DNA from: Saccharopolyspora hirsuta
GTDB lineage: Bacteria; Actinomycetota; Actinomycetes; Mycobacteriales; Pseudonocardiaceae
Direction of reading: 5' to 3'
DNA length: 64,000 bases
Assembly: GCF_008630535.1 (NCBI RefSeq)
Contig: NZ_VWPH01000002.1
Location: 310,001-374,000, forward strand
The notes under the pieces: generated by a model
The model's database searches: none
What the model was told of the DNA's origin: nothing
What the model saw: the letters and a program-made list of their open reading frames with translations, nothing else
Made by a program: the position numbers and the translations under genes
In this document: positions 16,735-24,270 of the stretch, one piece after another
How positions within the stretch are numbered: the stretch's first letter is position 1
How the letters are laid out: each line of letters starts with the position of its first letter

Positions 16735-18324
16735 TCACTTCGCCAACCAGGCGTGCCGGAACCCGTAGGAGTTCAGCGGGATCCCGCTCTTGTCCGGGGC
16801 CAGCCCGACCACCCGGACGCTGTGCGCGTCGAGCTGGTTCGGGAAGCCCCAGACGATGTAGCCACCGCTCTCCCACTCGATCTGCTGCGCCCGCGCGATC
16901 AGCTCCTTGCGGCGCGCTTCATCGGTGGTGGCCCGCGCTTCGAGCACGAGCTGGGTGAACTCCGGGTGGTCCCAGTGCGTTTCGTTGTACGGCGAGTCGG
17001 CCAGGCTGCCCGAGCCTGCCTGCGCGAGGAAGTTCCGGGTGAACCAGAAGTCCTGGGCGAAGTCCCACGACAGGTACATGTCGCCGAAGAACTCGCCGGT
17101 GTCCACCCGGCGGATGTTGACCGTGATGCCCGCGTCGGCGGCCTGCTGGGCGAACACCTGCGCGGCCTCCACCACGCCCGCGGCCACCGGGGAGGTCACC
17201 AGTTCCACGGTCAGGTTCTCCTTGCCCGCCTCGCGCAGGAGCTGCCGGGCCTTGGCCACGTCGCGCTTGCGCTGGGGGAGCGCGGAGTTGAACAGCGGAT
17301 CGGCGGGCGCGTAGAGGTCGTTGCCGACCGTGCCGTGACCGCCGAGGACCTGCCGGACCATCTGCTCGCGGTCCACGACCAGCCGGAACGCCTGCCGGAC
17401 CCGCACGTCGTCGAAGGGCGGCCGGTCCACCCGCATGGTGAACGGCAGCCACGAGCCGGTCTCCGACTCCAGCAGCCGCAGGTTCGGGTCCGCGTCGAGC
17501 ACCCGCAGCAGGCCCAGCGGCACCTGGTCGATGGCGTCGACCTGGCCGCCGAGCAGCGCGTTGATCCGCGCCGTGTCGTCCGGGAAGTCGATGATCACCA
17601 GCTCGTCCACGTACGGCTCGCCGTCGCGCCAGTAGTTGGCGTTCTTGGTGAACAGGCTCTGCTGGCCGGGTTCGAAGGCGTCGTGCTGGAACGGGCCGGT
17701 GCCGACCGGTCGCCCCGGGTCGTAGCCGACCGGCACGATCCCGTTGCCGTACTCGGCGAACTGGTCGGGCAGCGTGACGTCCGGGCGGGACAGCGTCAGC
17801 CGGACGGTGCGCGGGTCCATCGCCCGCATCGCGTTCAGGTCCAGCGCGCTCAACCCGACCGCGCCGTTCTTCGGGTCGGCCGGGTCGGCGATCCGGCGCA
17901 GCGAGTGGATCACGTCGTCGGCGGTGACGGTCTTGCCGTCGTGGAACTCCAGGCCCTCGCGCAGCCGGATCGTCCACTCCGTGGCCTGCGGATCGGATTC
18001 GACGGACTCGGCCAGCGCGGGCTGGATCCGGTAGTCGTCGTCGTAGCGCAGCAGGGTGTCGTAGAGCTGGAAGACCCGGGCCTGGTCGGGGTGCGTGACG
18101 GGGGCGTGCGCGTCCAGGGTGTCCTTGCTGGAGCCGCCGACGATGCCGACCCGCAGCCGTCCGCCGTACTGCGGTGGGCCGGTCGGGACCGGTGCCTTGC
18201 GGACCGCGCCGCCCGCGCACCCGGTGATCAGCGCGCCCGCGCCCACCGCGCCCGCACCCGCCGCGACGTACCGGAGGAAGTCGCGACGACTCGGGGCGGC
18301 GTTCGACTGTCCTCTGCTCGCCAT
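16735..18324 (-). CDS. oligopeptide ABC transporter substrate-binding lipoprotein (Tat-exported)
   Basis: 529 residues, SBP family 5. The signal peptide has a twin-arginine motif SRRDFLRYVAAG and a lipobox ALITGC (Cys ~36), so it should be exported folded through Tat and lipid-anchored. The mature protein has the family landmarks WTIRLREGLEFHDGKTVTAD and GTGPFQ. ATG 18324 is preceded by AGGAGGT. It is the first gene of the importer operon (SBP, two permeases, ATPase, hydrolase). A 16-bp palindrome lies about 115 bp upstream. Confidence 0.93.
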   Translation of the reverse strand: MASRGQSNAAPSRRDFLRYVAAGAGAVGAGALITGCAGGAVRKAPVPTGPPQYGGRLRVGIVGGSSKDTLDAHAPVTHPDQARVFQLYDTLLRYDDDYRIQPALAESVESDPQATEWTIRLREGLEFHDGKTVTADDVIHSLRRIADPADPKNGAVGLSALDLNAMRAMDPRTVRLTLSRPDVTLPDQFAEYGNGIVPVGYDPGRPVGTGPFQHDAFEPGQQSLFTKNANYWRDGEPYVDELVIIDFPDDTARINALLGGQVDAIDQVPLGLLRVLDADPNLRLLESETGSWLPFTMRVDRPPFDDVRVRQAFRLVVDREQMVRQVLGGHGTVGNDLYAPADPLFNSALPQRKRDVAKARQLLREAGKENLTVELVTSPVAAGVVEAAQVFAQQAADAGITVNIRRVDTGEFFGDMYLSWDFAQDFWFTRNFLAQAGSGSLADSPYNETHWDHPEFTQLVLEARATTDEARRKELIARAQQIEWESGGYIVWGFPNQLDAHSVRVVGLAPDKSGIPLNSYGFRHAWLAK

Positions 18325-18831
18325 CCGGGCGGTACCTCCTGTGTCTCGCGGGGACGTGCGCCGGTTCGGCTCGCGCCGGTCGACCGGCCCGTCCGGGCGG
18401 CCCGGCAGCACCCCGCTGGTGTTGCGTTTCGACGTGCGACTGATTGATCAGTCAATCGATCGCATCGACCTTCGCGGACGTGAACGGGGCTGTCAAGGCG
18501 TCATGTGCTGGGTAGATATGTCAAGCCCCCGATGCGCAGCGGAGATCGAACGTTGTGCTCCCTTGCTACTTTCGCAACGCTTGATCGGGTTCGCGGACCC
18601 GGCTTGGCCATGGGTTTCGCCGGTCCCGGACGGGTCGCGGCGGCGATCGGCGCAGGCCTCGCGGCGGCCCGTCCGGGCCGTGCCGGTCGCGCGAATCGCT
18701 GGCGAGCCATCTCACAGTCGGTCCGCGGCGTCCGGTCACCGCTGGTCGCTGCACCGATTCGGACGGTTGCCGGATTTTCGGGCGTCTCGCCCGCCGGTGC
18801 GGTCCTGTGCGTCGGGTGATGCGGCCCGATG
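18325..18831. other. intergenic stretch upstream of the peptide importer
   Basis: About 500 bp between the binding-protein start and the two-component promoter. It holds the palindrome at 18438-18453. Short reading frames exist on both strands, but none has a ribosome site or a recognisable protein. Confidence 0.5.
18438..18453. promoter_or_regulatory. 16-bp palindrome, candidate TetR/GntR-type operator
   Basis: GACTGA-TTGA-TCAGTC is a perfect dyad, immediately followed by overlapping ATTGA-TCAG-TCAAT. It lies 114 bp upstream of the peptide-importer operon. The shape suits a TetR-family or similar dimeric repressor, but no such gene is in the window. Confidence 0.5.
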
Positions 18832-18878
18832 CTGAGATCAGCCTGAGAAACCGGTGCACATCTGAGAACGGACTGAGA
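18832..18878 (+). promoter_or_regulatory. CTGAGA direct repeats, OmpR-family response-regulator boxes
   Basis: Four CTGAGA hexamers at 18832, 18843, 18862 and 18873 make two pairs with exact 11-bp periodicity (CTGAGA-N5-CTGAGA), about 43-89 bp before the response-regulator ATG. The spacing is that of OmpR/PhoB-type dimers. The same pair occurs at 53793-53809. Confidence 0.6.
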
Positions 18879-18920
18879 GTTCGATGTCCGATGCGCCCGC
18901 CTATCGGCATGCTGGAGCGC

Positions 18921-19607
18921 ATGGTGCCGCGTGTGTTGGTGGTGGACGACGAACCCGGGGTTCGAGCAGCGCTGCGGCGCGGCCTCTCCGCCGAGGGCAT
19001 GGAGGTGACCGTCGCCGGTGACGGCACCGAAGCCCTGCGCCTGGCGCTCACCGGCGCCTTCGACGTCGTCGTGCTCGACGTGATGCTGCCCGGCCTGTCC
19101 GGCTACCGGGTGCTGGAGCGGATGCGCGACCAGGACGTCACCACCCCGGTGCTGCTGATCTCGGCGAAGAACGGCGAGGTCGACCAGGCCGACGGACTGG
19201 ACCTCGGCGCGGACGGTTACCTGGTCAAACCCTTCTCCTTCCTGGTGCTGGTCGCGCAGGTCCGCGCGCTGCTGCGGCGGCGCGACGCCGCCGGTCGTCA
19301 GGTGTGCCTGCGGGTCGGCGAGCTGGAGATCGACCGCGCGGGCCGCGAGGTTCGGTGGGCCGGGCAGCCGATCGCGCTCTCGCCCCGGGAGTACGGGCTG
19401 CTGGTCGCGCTGGCCAGCCACCCGGAGGCGGTGGTGCCCAAGGACGACCTGCTGCGCATGGTGTGGGGCGAGGAGCAGTTCGTCACCCGCAACGTCGTCG
19501 AGGTCTACATCGGGTACCTGCGCCGCAAGCTCGCCGCGGTCGGTGCCGGTGAGCTGGTGCAGACCGTGCGCGGCCAGGGCTACCGGGTCTGCGCCCAACC
19601 GGCATGA
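18921..19607 (+). CDS. OmpR-family DNA-binding response regulator
   Basis: 228 residues. The receiver domain has the acidic pair in RVLVVDDEPG, the phospho-acceptor Asp in VVVLDVMLPG and the conserved Lys in YLVKPFSF. A winged-helix effector domain follows from about residue 130 (AVVPKDDLLRMVWGE ... VVEVYIGYLRRKL). ATG 18921 follows GGAG with a 4-base gap; ATG 18909 is an alternative. The stop overlaps the sensor kinase ATG by 4 bp. CTGAGA direct repeats upstream suggest autoregulation. Confidence 0.93.
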   Translation: MVPRVLVVDDEPGVRAALRRGLSAEGMEVTVAGDGTEALRLALTGAFDVVVLDVMLPGLSGYRVLERMRDQDVTTPVLLISAKNGEVDQADGLDLGADGYLVKPFSFLVLVAQVRALLRRRDAAGRQVCLRVGELEIDRAGREVRWAGQPIALSPREYGLLVALASHPEAVVPKDDLLRMVWGEEQFVTRNVVEVYIGYLRRKLAAVGAGELVQTVRGQGYRVCAQPA

Positions 19608-20968
19608 CCGGCCGCCTGCGGCGGTGGTGGCGCCGCCGCACCATCCAGTTCCGCACCAGCGTCGTGGCCGCCGTCGTCGCGCTCATCGGGCTCGGCGTGA
19701 TCGCGCACGCCAGCACCGGCATCGTCGGCTGGCTCATGATCGAGTCGGTGGACGCCGACCTGCGGCGCACCGCGACCGCCACCGCCCAGCAGATCGAGCG
19801 CGGCGCGGCACCGGCCGAGCTGGCCCGACCGGACATCCGCGTGCTCGACGTCGCCGGGGCACCGCTGGACTCGCTTCCCGCACCCGGCTTCCACCGCTGG
19901 CAGGTCGACGAGCTTCGGGCGGGCAGCGGGGTGCTCGCCTTCGACCCGCCGACCGACCTGCACCGCTGGCGCGGCGTCGTGGTGCCCGCCCCGGACGGTC
20001 AGCCGCTGCTCGTGGCCACCGGCGCTCGCCTGGTCGGGCTGCTCGACGCGGCGGGCAGGACCAGCCGCCTGCTCGGGTTCGGTTCCGTCCTCGCGGCCGG
20101 TCTGGTCGGGCTGGCCACCTGGCTGGTGGTGCGCCGCGCGCTCCGCCCGGTGGAGCGGATGCGCATGGCCGCGGCCGGGCTGCCGGAGGGCAGGCGACTG
20201 CCGGTCCCGGAGGCCGCCGACGAGATCCGCGCCCTGGCGCAGGAGCTGAACACGATGCTCGCCCGCCGCGACGCCGACACCGAGCGGCTGCGCCGGTTCA
20301 CCGGCGACGCCGCCCACGAGCTGCGCAACCCCGTCGCCTCGATCCGAGCTCAAGCCGAGGTCGCCGTGGTGCACCCGGATCCGGAGCTCGCGCAGGAGAC
20401 GCTGCAGGACATCGCGGGCGAAGCGCAACGGCTGTCCGCGCTGGTGGAAAGCCTCCTCACGCTGGCTCGGGCCGAACGGGGCGTCGGATCACCGGGACAA
20501 CCGGTGGACCTCGGCGCCGCCGCCCGGGCCGCTGCGGACCGGCTCGAATCGCCCGACGGGCCGCCGATCGCGGTCGAGGTGCCGACCGCTCCGGTGCTCG
20601 TCCTCGCCGATCCGGCGGAGGTGTCGACCGTGCTGGACAACGTCGTCGGCAACGCGCTGCGCTACACGCGGACGGTGGTGCGGGTCTCGGTGTTCGCTGA
20701 TGGCATGGGCGGCTCCGGGATGGGGTGGGTGTGGTTGGTGGTGGACGACGACGGGCCGGGCATCCCGGAGGAGCACCGGGTGCGGGTGTTCGACCGGTTC
20801 CACCGCGTCGAACCCGACCGCGCGCGCAGCACCGGTGGGGCCGGGCTCGGCCTGTCGCTCGTGGCCGACGCGGTGCGCCGCCGGGGCGGAACGGTCCGCG
20901 CGACGATGTCGCCGGAGGGCGGCGCGCGGGTGGAAGCGCGGTGGCCGAGGCACCGGCCGCTGCCCTGA
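19604..20968 (+). CDS. sensor histidine kinase
   Basis: 454 residues. TM1 is at about 18-45. An extracytoplasmic sensor of about 105 residues has no family I recognise. TM2 is at about 150-176 and is followed by a HAMP linker (RRALRPVERMRMAA). H box FTGDAAHELRNPVASI, N box DNVVGNALRYT, G1 DDDGPGIPE and G2 GGAGLGLSLV are all intact, so it should be active. It phosphorylates the response regulator with which it is translationally coupled (ATGA). The signal is unknown. Confidence 0.93.
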   Translation: MTGRLRRWWRRRTIQFRTSVVAAVVALIGLGVIAHASTGIVGWLMIESVDADLRRTATATAQQIERGAAPAELARPDIRVLDVAGAPLDSLPAPGFHRWQVDELRAGSGVLAFDPPTDLHRWRGVVVPAPDGQPLLVATGARLVGLLDAAGRTSRLLGFGSVLAAGLVGLATWLVVRRALRPVERMRMAAAGLPEGRRLPVPEAADEIRALAQELNTMLARRDADTERLRRFTGDAAHELRNPVASIRAQAEVAVVHPDPELAQETLQDIAGEAQRLSALVESLLTLARAERGVGSPGQPVDLGAAARAAADRLESPDGPPIAVEVPTAPVLVLADPAEVSTVLDNVVGNALRYTRTVVRVSVFADGMGGSGMGWVWLVVDDDGPGIPEEHRVRVFDRFHRVEPDRARSTGGAGLGLSLVADAVRRRGGTVRATMSPEGGARVEARWPRHRPLP

Positions 20969-21100
20969 TCGCCCTCGAACGCATCGGAGCTCGTCCGGGG
21001 CGGTGCGGTGACCGCCTGACCGCCATGTGGCGGAGCGCCACCGGCCGTGGCGCCGAGGTGGCCGCGATCGGTCGGACCGGGTCCGGCAAGATGTGTGCAC

Positions 21101-21949
21101 GTGTCGGTTTTGCGGAGCACCGGACTGATCGAGGCACCCGTCGCCACGGTGGGGGCCGCGCTGCGGCACACGCGAACCGCCGAGGTCGGCCTGGCCGACA
21201 TCGGGATCCGCGGCCACGCCGCCACCCGGCCCGCCGCGCTGCTCGTGCCCGGCGATGAGGTCGTTTTCCACACGCGAATCGCCCGCCTCCCGGTCGATCT
21301 GACCACTCGAATCGTGCGCGCCGACGCCGACGCGCTGAGCTCCGTGCTGGTGTCCGGCCTGCTGCCGGAACTGCGGCACGAGTCGGTGCTCGCCGCGGCC
21401 GGGCCTCGGACACTGCTGACCGACTCGGTGCACTGGACGACCCCGTTCGGGCCGCTGGGACGGCTGGCCGACGTCGCGATCGGCCGCCGCTTCGTGCTGA
21501 ACGTGCTGGCGGCCCGGATCGCCGCGGTGCGCGAACTCGCCGAGTCCTGGGCGAGCCGCTCGATCGTCGTCGGCACCGCGATCGTCCACAAGGGACGCCT
21601 GCTGGCGCAGCAGCGCAGCTACCCGGCACCGGACGCCGGACGCTGGGAACTGCCGGGCGGACGCGTCGAACCCGGTGAGGACGAGCCGACCGCGGTCGTC
21701 CGGGAGTGCCGGGAAGAACTAGCGGTCGAGGTGCGGCCCACCGGGCGGGTCGGCACCGACGTGCCGCTCAGCAACGGGATGCTGCTGCGCATCCACGCGG
21801 CCGAGCTGGTCGATCCGACGGCGGTCCCGGAAGCCGTGGAGCACCGCGACCTCCGCTGGGTCACCGCGGACGAGCTGACCGAGCTCGACTGGCTGGACGC
21901 CGACCGAGTCCTGGTCCACTCCCTCCGCGACCTGCTGTCCGACGCCTGA
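21101..21949 (+). CDS. SRPBCC-like domain fused to Nudix hydrolase
   Basis: About 282 residues from GTG 21101; the start is uncertain, with GTG 21095 or an ATG at 21047 as alternatives. The N-terminal ~140 residues look like an SRPBCC (START-like) ligand-binding fold. The C-terminal ~125 residues are a MutT-type Nudix domain: VGTAIVHKGRLLAQQR, then the Nudix box from GGRVEPGE through RECREEL. The C-terminus is closest in style to 8-oxo-dGTP or CTP pyrophosphohydrolases. The fusion is unusual. It stands alone between the kinase and trpS. Confidence 0.7.
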   Translation: MSVLRSTGLIEAPVATVGAALRHTRTAEVGLADIGIRGHAATRPAALLVPGDEVVFHTRIARLPVDLTTRIVRADADALSSVLVSGLLPELRHESVLAAAGPRTLLTDSVHWTTPFGPLGRLADVAIGRRFVLNVLAARIAAVRELAESWASRSIVVGTAIVHKGRLLAQQRSYPAPDAGRWELPGGRVEPGEDEPTAVVRECREELAVEVRPTGRVGTDVPLSNGMLLRIHAAELVDPTAVPEAVEHRDLRWVTADELTELDWLDADRVLVHSLRDLLSDA

Positions 21950-22036
21950 GAAGCACGCCTGGTCGGCGGCGCGTCGGGTATCGGCCGGGCCGCACCCGGC
22001 GAAGGCGGTGAACGGGGTGAGTTCGGGCGTGTGCAT
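21719..22036 (-). CDS. small hypothetical ORF with strong ribosome site, antisense to the Nudix gene
   Basis: ATG 22036 is preceded by GAGGAGGA at ideal distance, better than most genes here. The product would begin MHTPELTPFTAFAGCGPAD and run about 105 residues, but beyond the first ~30 codons it is antisense to the Nudix domain and has the composition of a shadow frame. Only the 5' part lies in non-coding DNA. It could be a truncated or very short peptide gene. Low confidence. Confidence 0.2.
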   Translation of the reverse strand: MHTPELTPFTAFAGCGPADTRRAADQACFSGVGQQVAEGVDQDSVGVQPVELGQLVRGDPAEVAVLHGFRDRRRIDQLGRVDAQQHPVAERHVGADPPGGPHLDR

Positions 22037-22163
22037 GGGATTCCTCCTCGCGATGGCGAAACCGGTGGGGATTTCGAAGTAGGCGATCACGAATCCCAGG
22101 CTGCTGATGTCGATCACGTGTTCGCAAGGTGAATAACTCGAACTGGTGAACGAATGGGCAGGT

Positions 22164-22200
22164 GGAGGGCGCTTTCGGTCGACGCGTGAAGGCGCCCTCC
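22164..22200 (-). terminator. trpS terminator hairpin
   Basis: Inverted repeat GGAGGGCGC (22164-22172) / GCGCCCTCC (22192-22200), 8 bp beyond the trpS stop codon on the minus strand. Confidence 0.6.
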
Positions 22201-22207
22201 GGGGGGT

Positions 22208-23173
22208 TCAGCGCAGGCCGGTGACGTGGAAGGCGGCCTGGAGGCGGGGGTGGGCCCGCTCGGTCGCCCGCTTCGCGCCGTGCGCTCGGACGCGTTCCAG
22301 CTCGGCCGGGTCGTCCAGCAGCTCCAAGGTGCGCTCGCGGAGCGGGCGCAGCTCCTCGATCACCGCTTCGGCCGCGGCTTCCTTCAGCTCCGCGTAAGCG
22401 CTGGCCGATCCGGCCGCGGTGTACGGGCTGGTGCCGGTGCAGGCGGCCAGGATCTCCAGCAGGTTCGCCACTCCCGGCTGCTCGTCCGGGGCGAAGCGGA
22501 CCCGGTCGAGCCCGTCGGTGACGGCGCGGCGGAACTTGCGGCGGATCACGTCGGGCTCGTCGAGCACGAAGACCACGCCGGGGGACTGCGGGCTGGACTT
22601 CTCCATCTTGCGGCCCGGATCGGCCAGGTCGCGCACCCGGGCCGCGGTCCTGGGCACCACCGCCTCCGGGGCGGCGAACACCTGGCCGTAGCGGGAGTTG
22701 AACCGCCGGGCCAGGGTGCGGGCCAGCTCCACGTGCTGGCCCTGGTCGCTGCCGACCGGGACCCGGTCGGCGCCCTGCAGCAGGATGTCCGCGGCCATCA
22801 GCACCGGGTAGGTGAGCAGCCCGACCCGCGAACCGTCCTGCCCGGCGCCCCGCTCCTTGAACTGGACCATCCGGGCGGCCTCGCCGAAGGAGCAGGTGCA
22901 CTCCAGGATCCAGTTCAGCGCGCCCAGCTCACCGGCCAGGTCGGACTGGACGAACAGCGAGTCCGGGTCGATGCCCGCCGCCAGCAGCACCGCGAACTGC
23001 TCGCGGGTGAGCGCGCGCAGCCGCTGCGGGCGGTTCGGCGTGGTCATGGCGTGCAGGTCGGAGACGAAGAACAGGTCCGCGGGTTCGCGCTCGGCGGCCC
23101 ACCGCCGCACCGCGCCGAGGTAGTTGCCGAGCTGGACGTGGCCGGACGGGGTGATCCCGGACAGGCGGGTCAT
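22208..23173 (-). CDS. trpS: tryptophanyl-tRNA synthetase, attenuator-controlled (auxiliary type)
   Basis: 321 residues, class I synthetase that charges tRNA-Trp. The HIGH-like motif lies in TPSGHVQLGNYLGA and the KMSKS equivalent is KMEKSSP (~195). VPVGSDQGQHVELARTLARRFN and LLTYPVLMAADILLQGAD are diagnostic of TrpRS. ATG 23173 has AGGAGAG in front. The 5' leader encodes a peptide with tandem Trp codons followed by mutually exclusive hairpins, as reported for the indolmycin-resistant auxiliary TrpRS of Streptomyces coelicolor. Expression should therefore rise when charged tRNA-Trp is low. Antibiotic resistance is an inference. Confidence 0.93.
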   Translation of the reverse strand: MTRLSGITPSGHVQLGNYLGAVRRWAAEREPADLFFVSDLHAMTTPNRPQRLRALTREQFAVLLAAGIDPDSLFVQSDLAGELGALNWILECTCSFGEAARMVQFKERGAGQDGSRVGLLTYPVLMAADILLQGADRVPVGSDQGQHVELARTLARRFNSRYGQVFAAPEAVVPRTAARVRDLADPGRKMEKSSPQSPGVVFVLDEPDVIRRKFRRAVTDGLDRVRFAPDEQPGVANLLEILAACTGTSPYTAAGSASAYAELKEAAAEAVIEELRPLRERTLELLDDPAELERVRAHGAKRATERAHPRLQAAFHVTGLR

Positions 23174-23222
23174 GGGTCTCTCCTGTGGTCGTCGGCGCCA
23201 CCGGGATCGACCTGGCACTGCT

Positions 23223-23283
23223 CGGCCGCCCGGTCGGGCGGCCGATGTGCTGTGCGTCAGTGCGCTGAGTCGCCGGGCCGCCC
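23223..23283 (-). promoter_or_regulatory. transcription attenuator of trpS
   Basis: The terminator hairpin in the mRNA is CGGCCGCCC (23244-23236), loop GACC, then GGGCGGCCG (23231-23223): nine perfect GC-rich pairs. The upstream leader segment GGGCGGCC (23283-23276), 10 nt after the two Trp codons, is complementary to the first arm. A ribosome stalled at Trp would free it to form the antiterminator. Confidence 0.7.
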
Positions 23284-23310
23284 GAAGGCGGTCCACCAGA
23301 TGTTCGACAT
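23257..23310 (-). CDS. trpS leader peptide with tandem Trp codons
   Basis: A 17-residue ORF, MSNIWWTAFGRPGDSAH, from ATG 23310 to TGA 23257. The adjacent TGG TGG codons (23298-23293) are followed at once by the switchable hairpin sequences. Upstream spacing leaves only about 8 nt after the predicted transcription start, so translation may be leaderless or nearly so. It lies 83 bp before trpS. Confidence 0.7.
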   Translation of the reverse strand: MSNIWWTAFGRPGDSAH

Positions 23311-23325
23311 TGCGCGCACGGGGCA

Positions 23326-23356
23326 ATGTTACCGCTTGGTGATCGGCAGCGGTCAA
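23326..23356 (-). promoter_or_regulatory. candidate trpS promoter
   Basis: Minus strand: TTGACC (23356-23351) as -35 and TAACAT (23331-23326) as -10, spacing 19 bp, which is long. The predicted start would be around 23318, just before the leader-peptide ATG. Confidence 0.45.
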
Positions 23357-23378
23357 GTTGAGGAGTTACCGTGGGAGC

Positions 23379-23690
23379 ATGTTTGTAGTGCTGCTGCAAT
23401 ACACCGCCCCGGAATCGGAGATCGACGCCCAGTTGGTAGATCACTACGAATGGGTAACCCAGCATTACGACGCCGGTGATTTCATCGCGGCCGGCCACCG
23501 CCACCCGCGCAGCGGAGCGGTGATCATCGCTCGCGCGATGTCCCGCGGGCGCCTCGACGCGATCCTCGCCACGGACCCGTTCGCCCTGCACAAGCTGGTT
23601 CGCTACGAGGTCATCGAGTTCCAGGCGCTGCGCACCATCCCGGAGTTGGCGAAGTACGCCGACCCGCTGACCCCGGCTGCCCACAAGTAG
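23379..23690 (+). CDS. YciI family protein
   Basis: 103 residues, dimeric alpha/beta-barrel fold of the YciI/YCII type. The N-terminal strand MFVVLLQYTAPESEIDAQLVDHYEWVTQHYDAGDFIAAG contains the family pattern (His in DHYEW, Asp in YDAGDF). The second half, GAVIIARAMSRGRLDAILATDPFALHKLVRYEVIEF, is also typical. Biochemical function is generally unknown. ATG 23379 has GGGAG close by. It is divergent from trpS with a shared 68-bp upstream region. Confidence 0.85.
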   Translation: MFVVLLQYTAPESEIDAQLVDHYEWVTQHYDAGDFIAAGHRHPRSGAVIIARAMSRGRLDAILATDPFALHKLVRYEVIEFQALRTIPELAKYADPLTPAAHK

Positions 23691-23732
23691 TCCCGAAACG
23701 CGTTCCGCGACCACGGCGCCGCCGTGGCGAGA

Positions 23733-23903
23733 TCATTTCGCCTTCTTTTTCTTTGCTTCTTTCTTTGCCTTCTTTTGCGCTTTCTTGGCCTCTTCCGCCT
23801 TGGCCTCGCGGAGCAGGTTGCGCAGTGCCACGATCGGGCAGCTCTTGCAAGGAGGTTGCGAGCGGCAACATTTCTTTTTGACCTTGATGGTGCCTTTGCC
23901 CAC
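23733..23903 (-). CDS. small Cys-rich, Lys-tailed protein, putative iron-regulated
   Basis: 56 residues from GTG 23903: VGKGTIKVKKKCCRSQPPCK then SCPIVALRNLLREAK and a tail that is nearly all Lys and Ala. Four cysteines in the pattern CC-x5-C-x2-C could bind metal or an Fe-S cluster; the basic tail suggests RNA or ribosome contact. Small proteins of this type are common in actinobacteria, function unknown. GGAAAG sits before the start. A DtxR/IdeR-like iron box lies 41 bp upstream. It converges on yciI and is divergent from typA. Confidence 0.7.
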   Translation of the reverse strand: MGKGTIKVKKKCCRSQPPCKSCPIVALRNLLREAKAEEAKKAQKKAKKEAKKKKAK

Positions 23904-23943
23904 GATGTTTCTTTCCGGTGCTCCGACGGCGGTTGGGCACAGG

Positions 23944-23962
23944 GTAGGTGAACCTAACCTCA
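23944..23962. promoter_or_regulatory. candidate IdeR/DmdR iron box
   Basis: GTAGGTGAACCTAACCTCA matches the 19-bp DtxR/IdeR consensus TTAGGTTAGSCTAACCTAA at 15 of 19 positions (counting S as C or G), including both AGGT/ACCT half-sites. It is placed just upstream of the Cys-rich small gene on the minus strand. Confidence 0.6.
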
Positions 23963-24270
23963 AATGGCGAACCTGATGTTGGCGGGCGACCGCCGGGTGT
24001 TGCGCTGAGCACGCGGCGGCCGGTCCCGCTCGGCGTTGCACTACTCTGGAACGAGCCGCGCGTCGACGCACGCGCCCCGCTGCTGGCGGGGTGCCGTCCG
24101 GAAGGAGCTCCGCAGCAGCGGCGCAGCGGAGCCGCGGCAGGGTGCCCCGAGGGGTGCCAGGACCAGGTGTCCCGCGCCCGACGAGGTGCGTTGCGGGAGC
24201 ACCCGCACCCGGCCCGCAGTCGACGAACCCGCCGCCGCCCGCATTCCGCGCCGAGCCATGGAGTACCCGC

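Noticed and set aside
22208..23173. T-box leader for trpS
   Set aside because: No T-box AGGGTGG-type sequence or specifier loop; the Trp-codon leader peptide explains the leader better.
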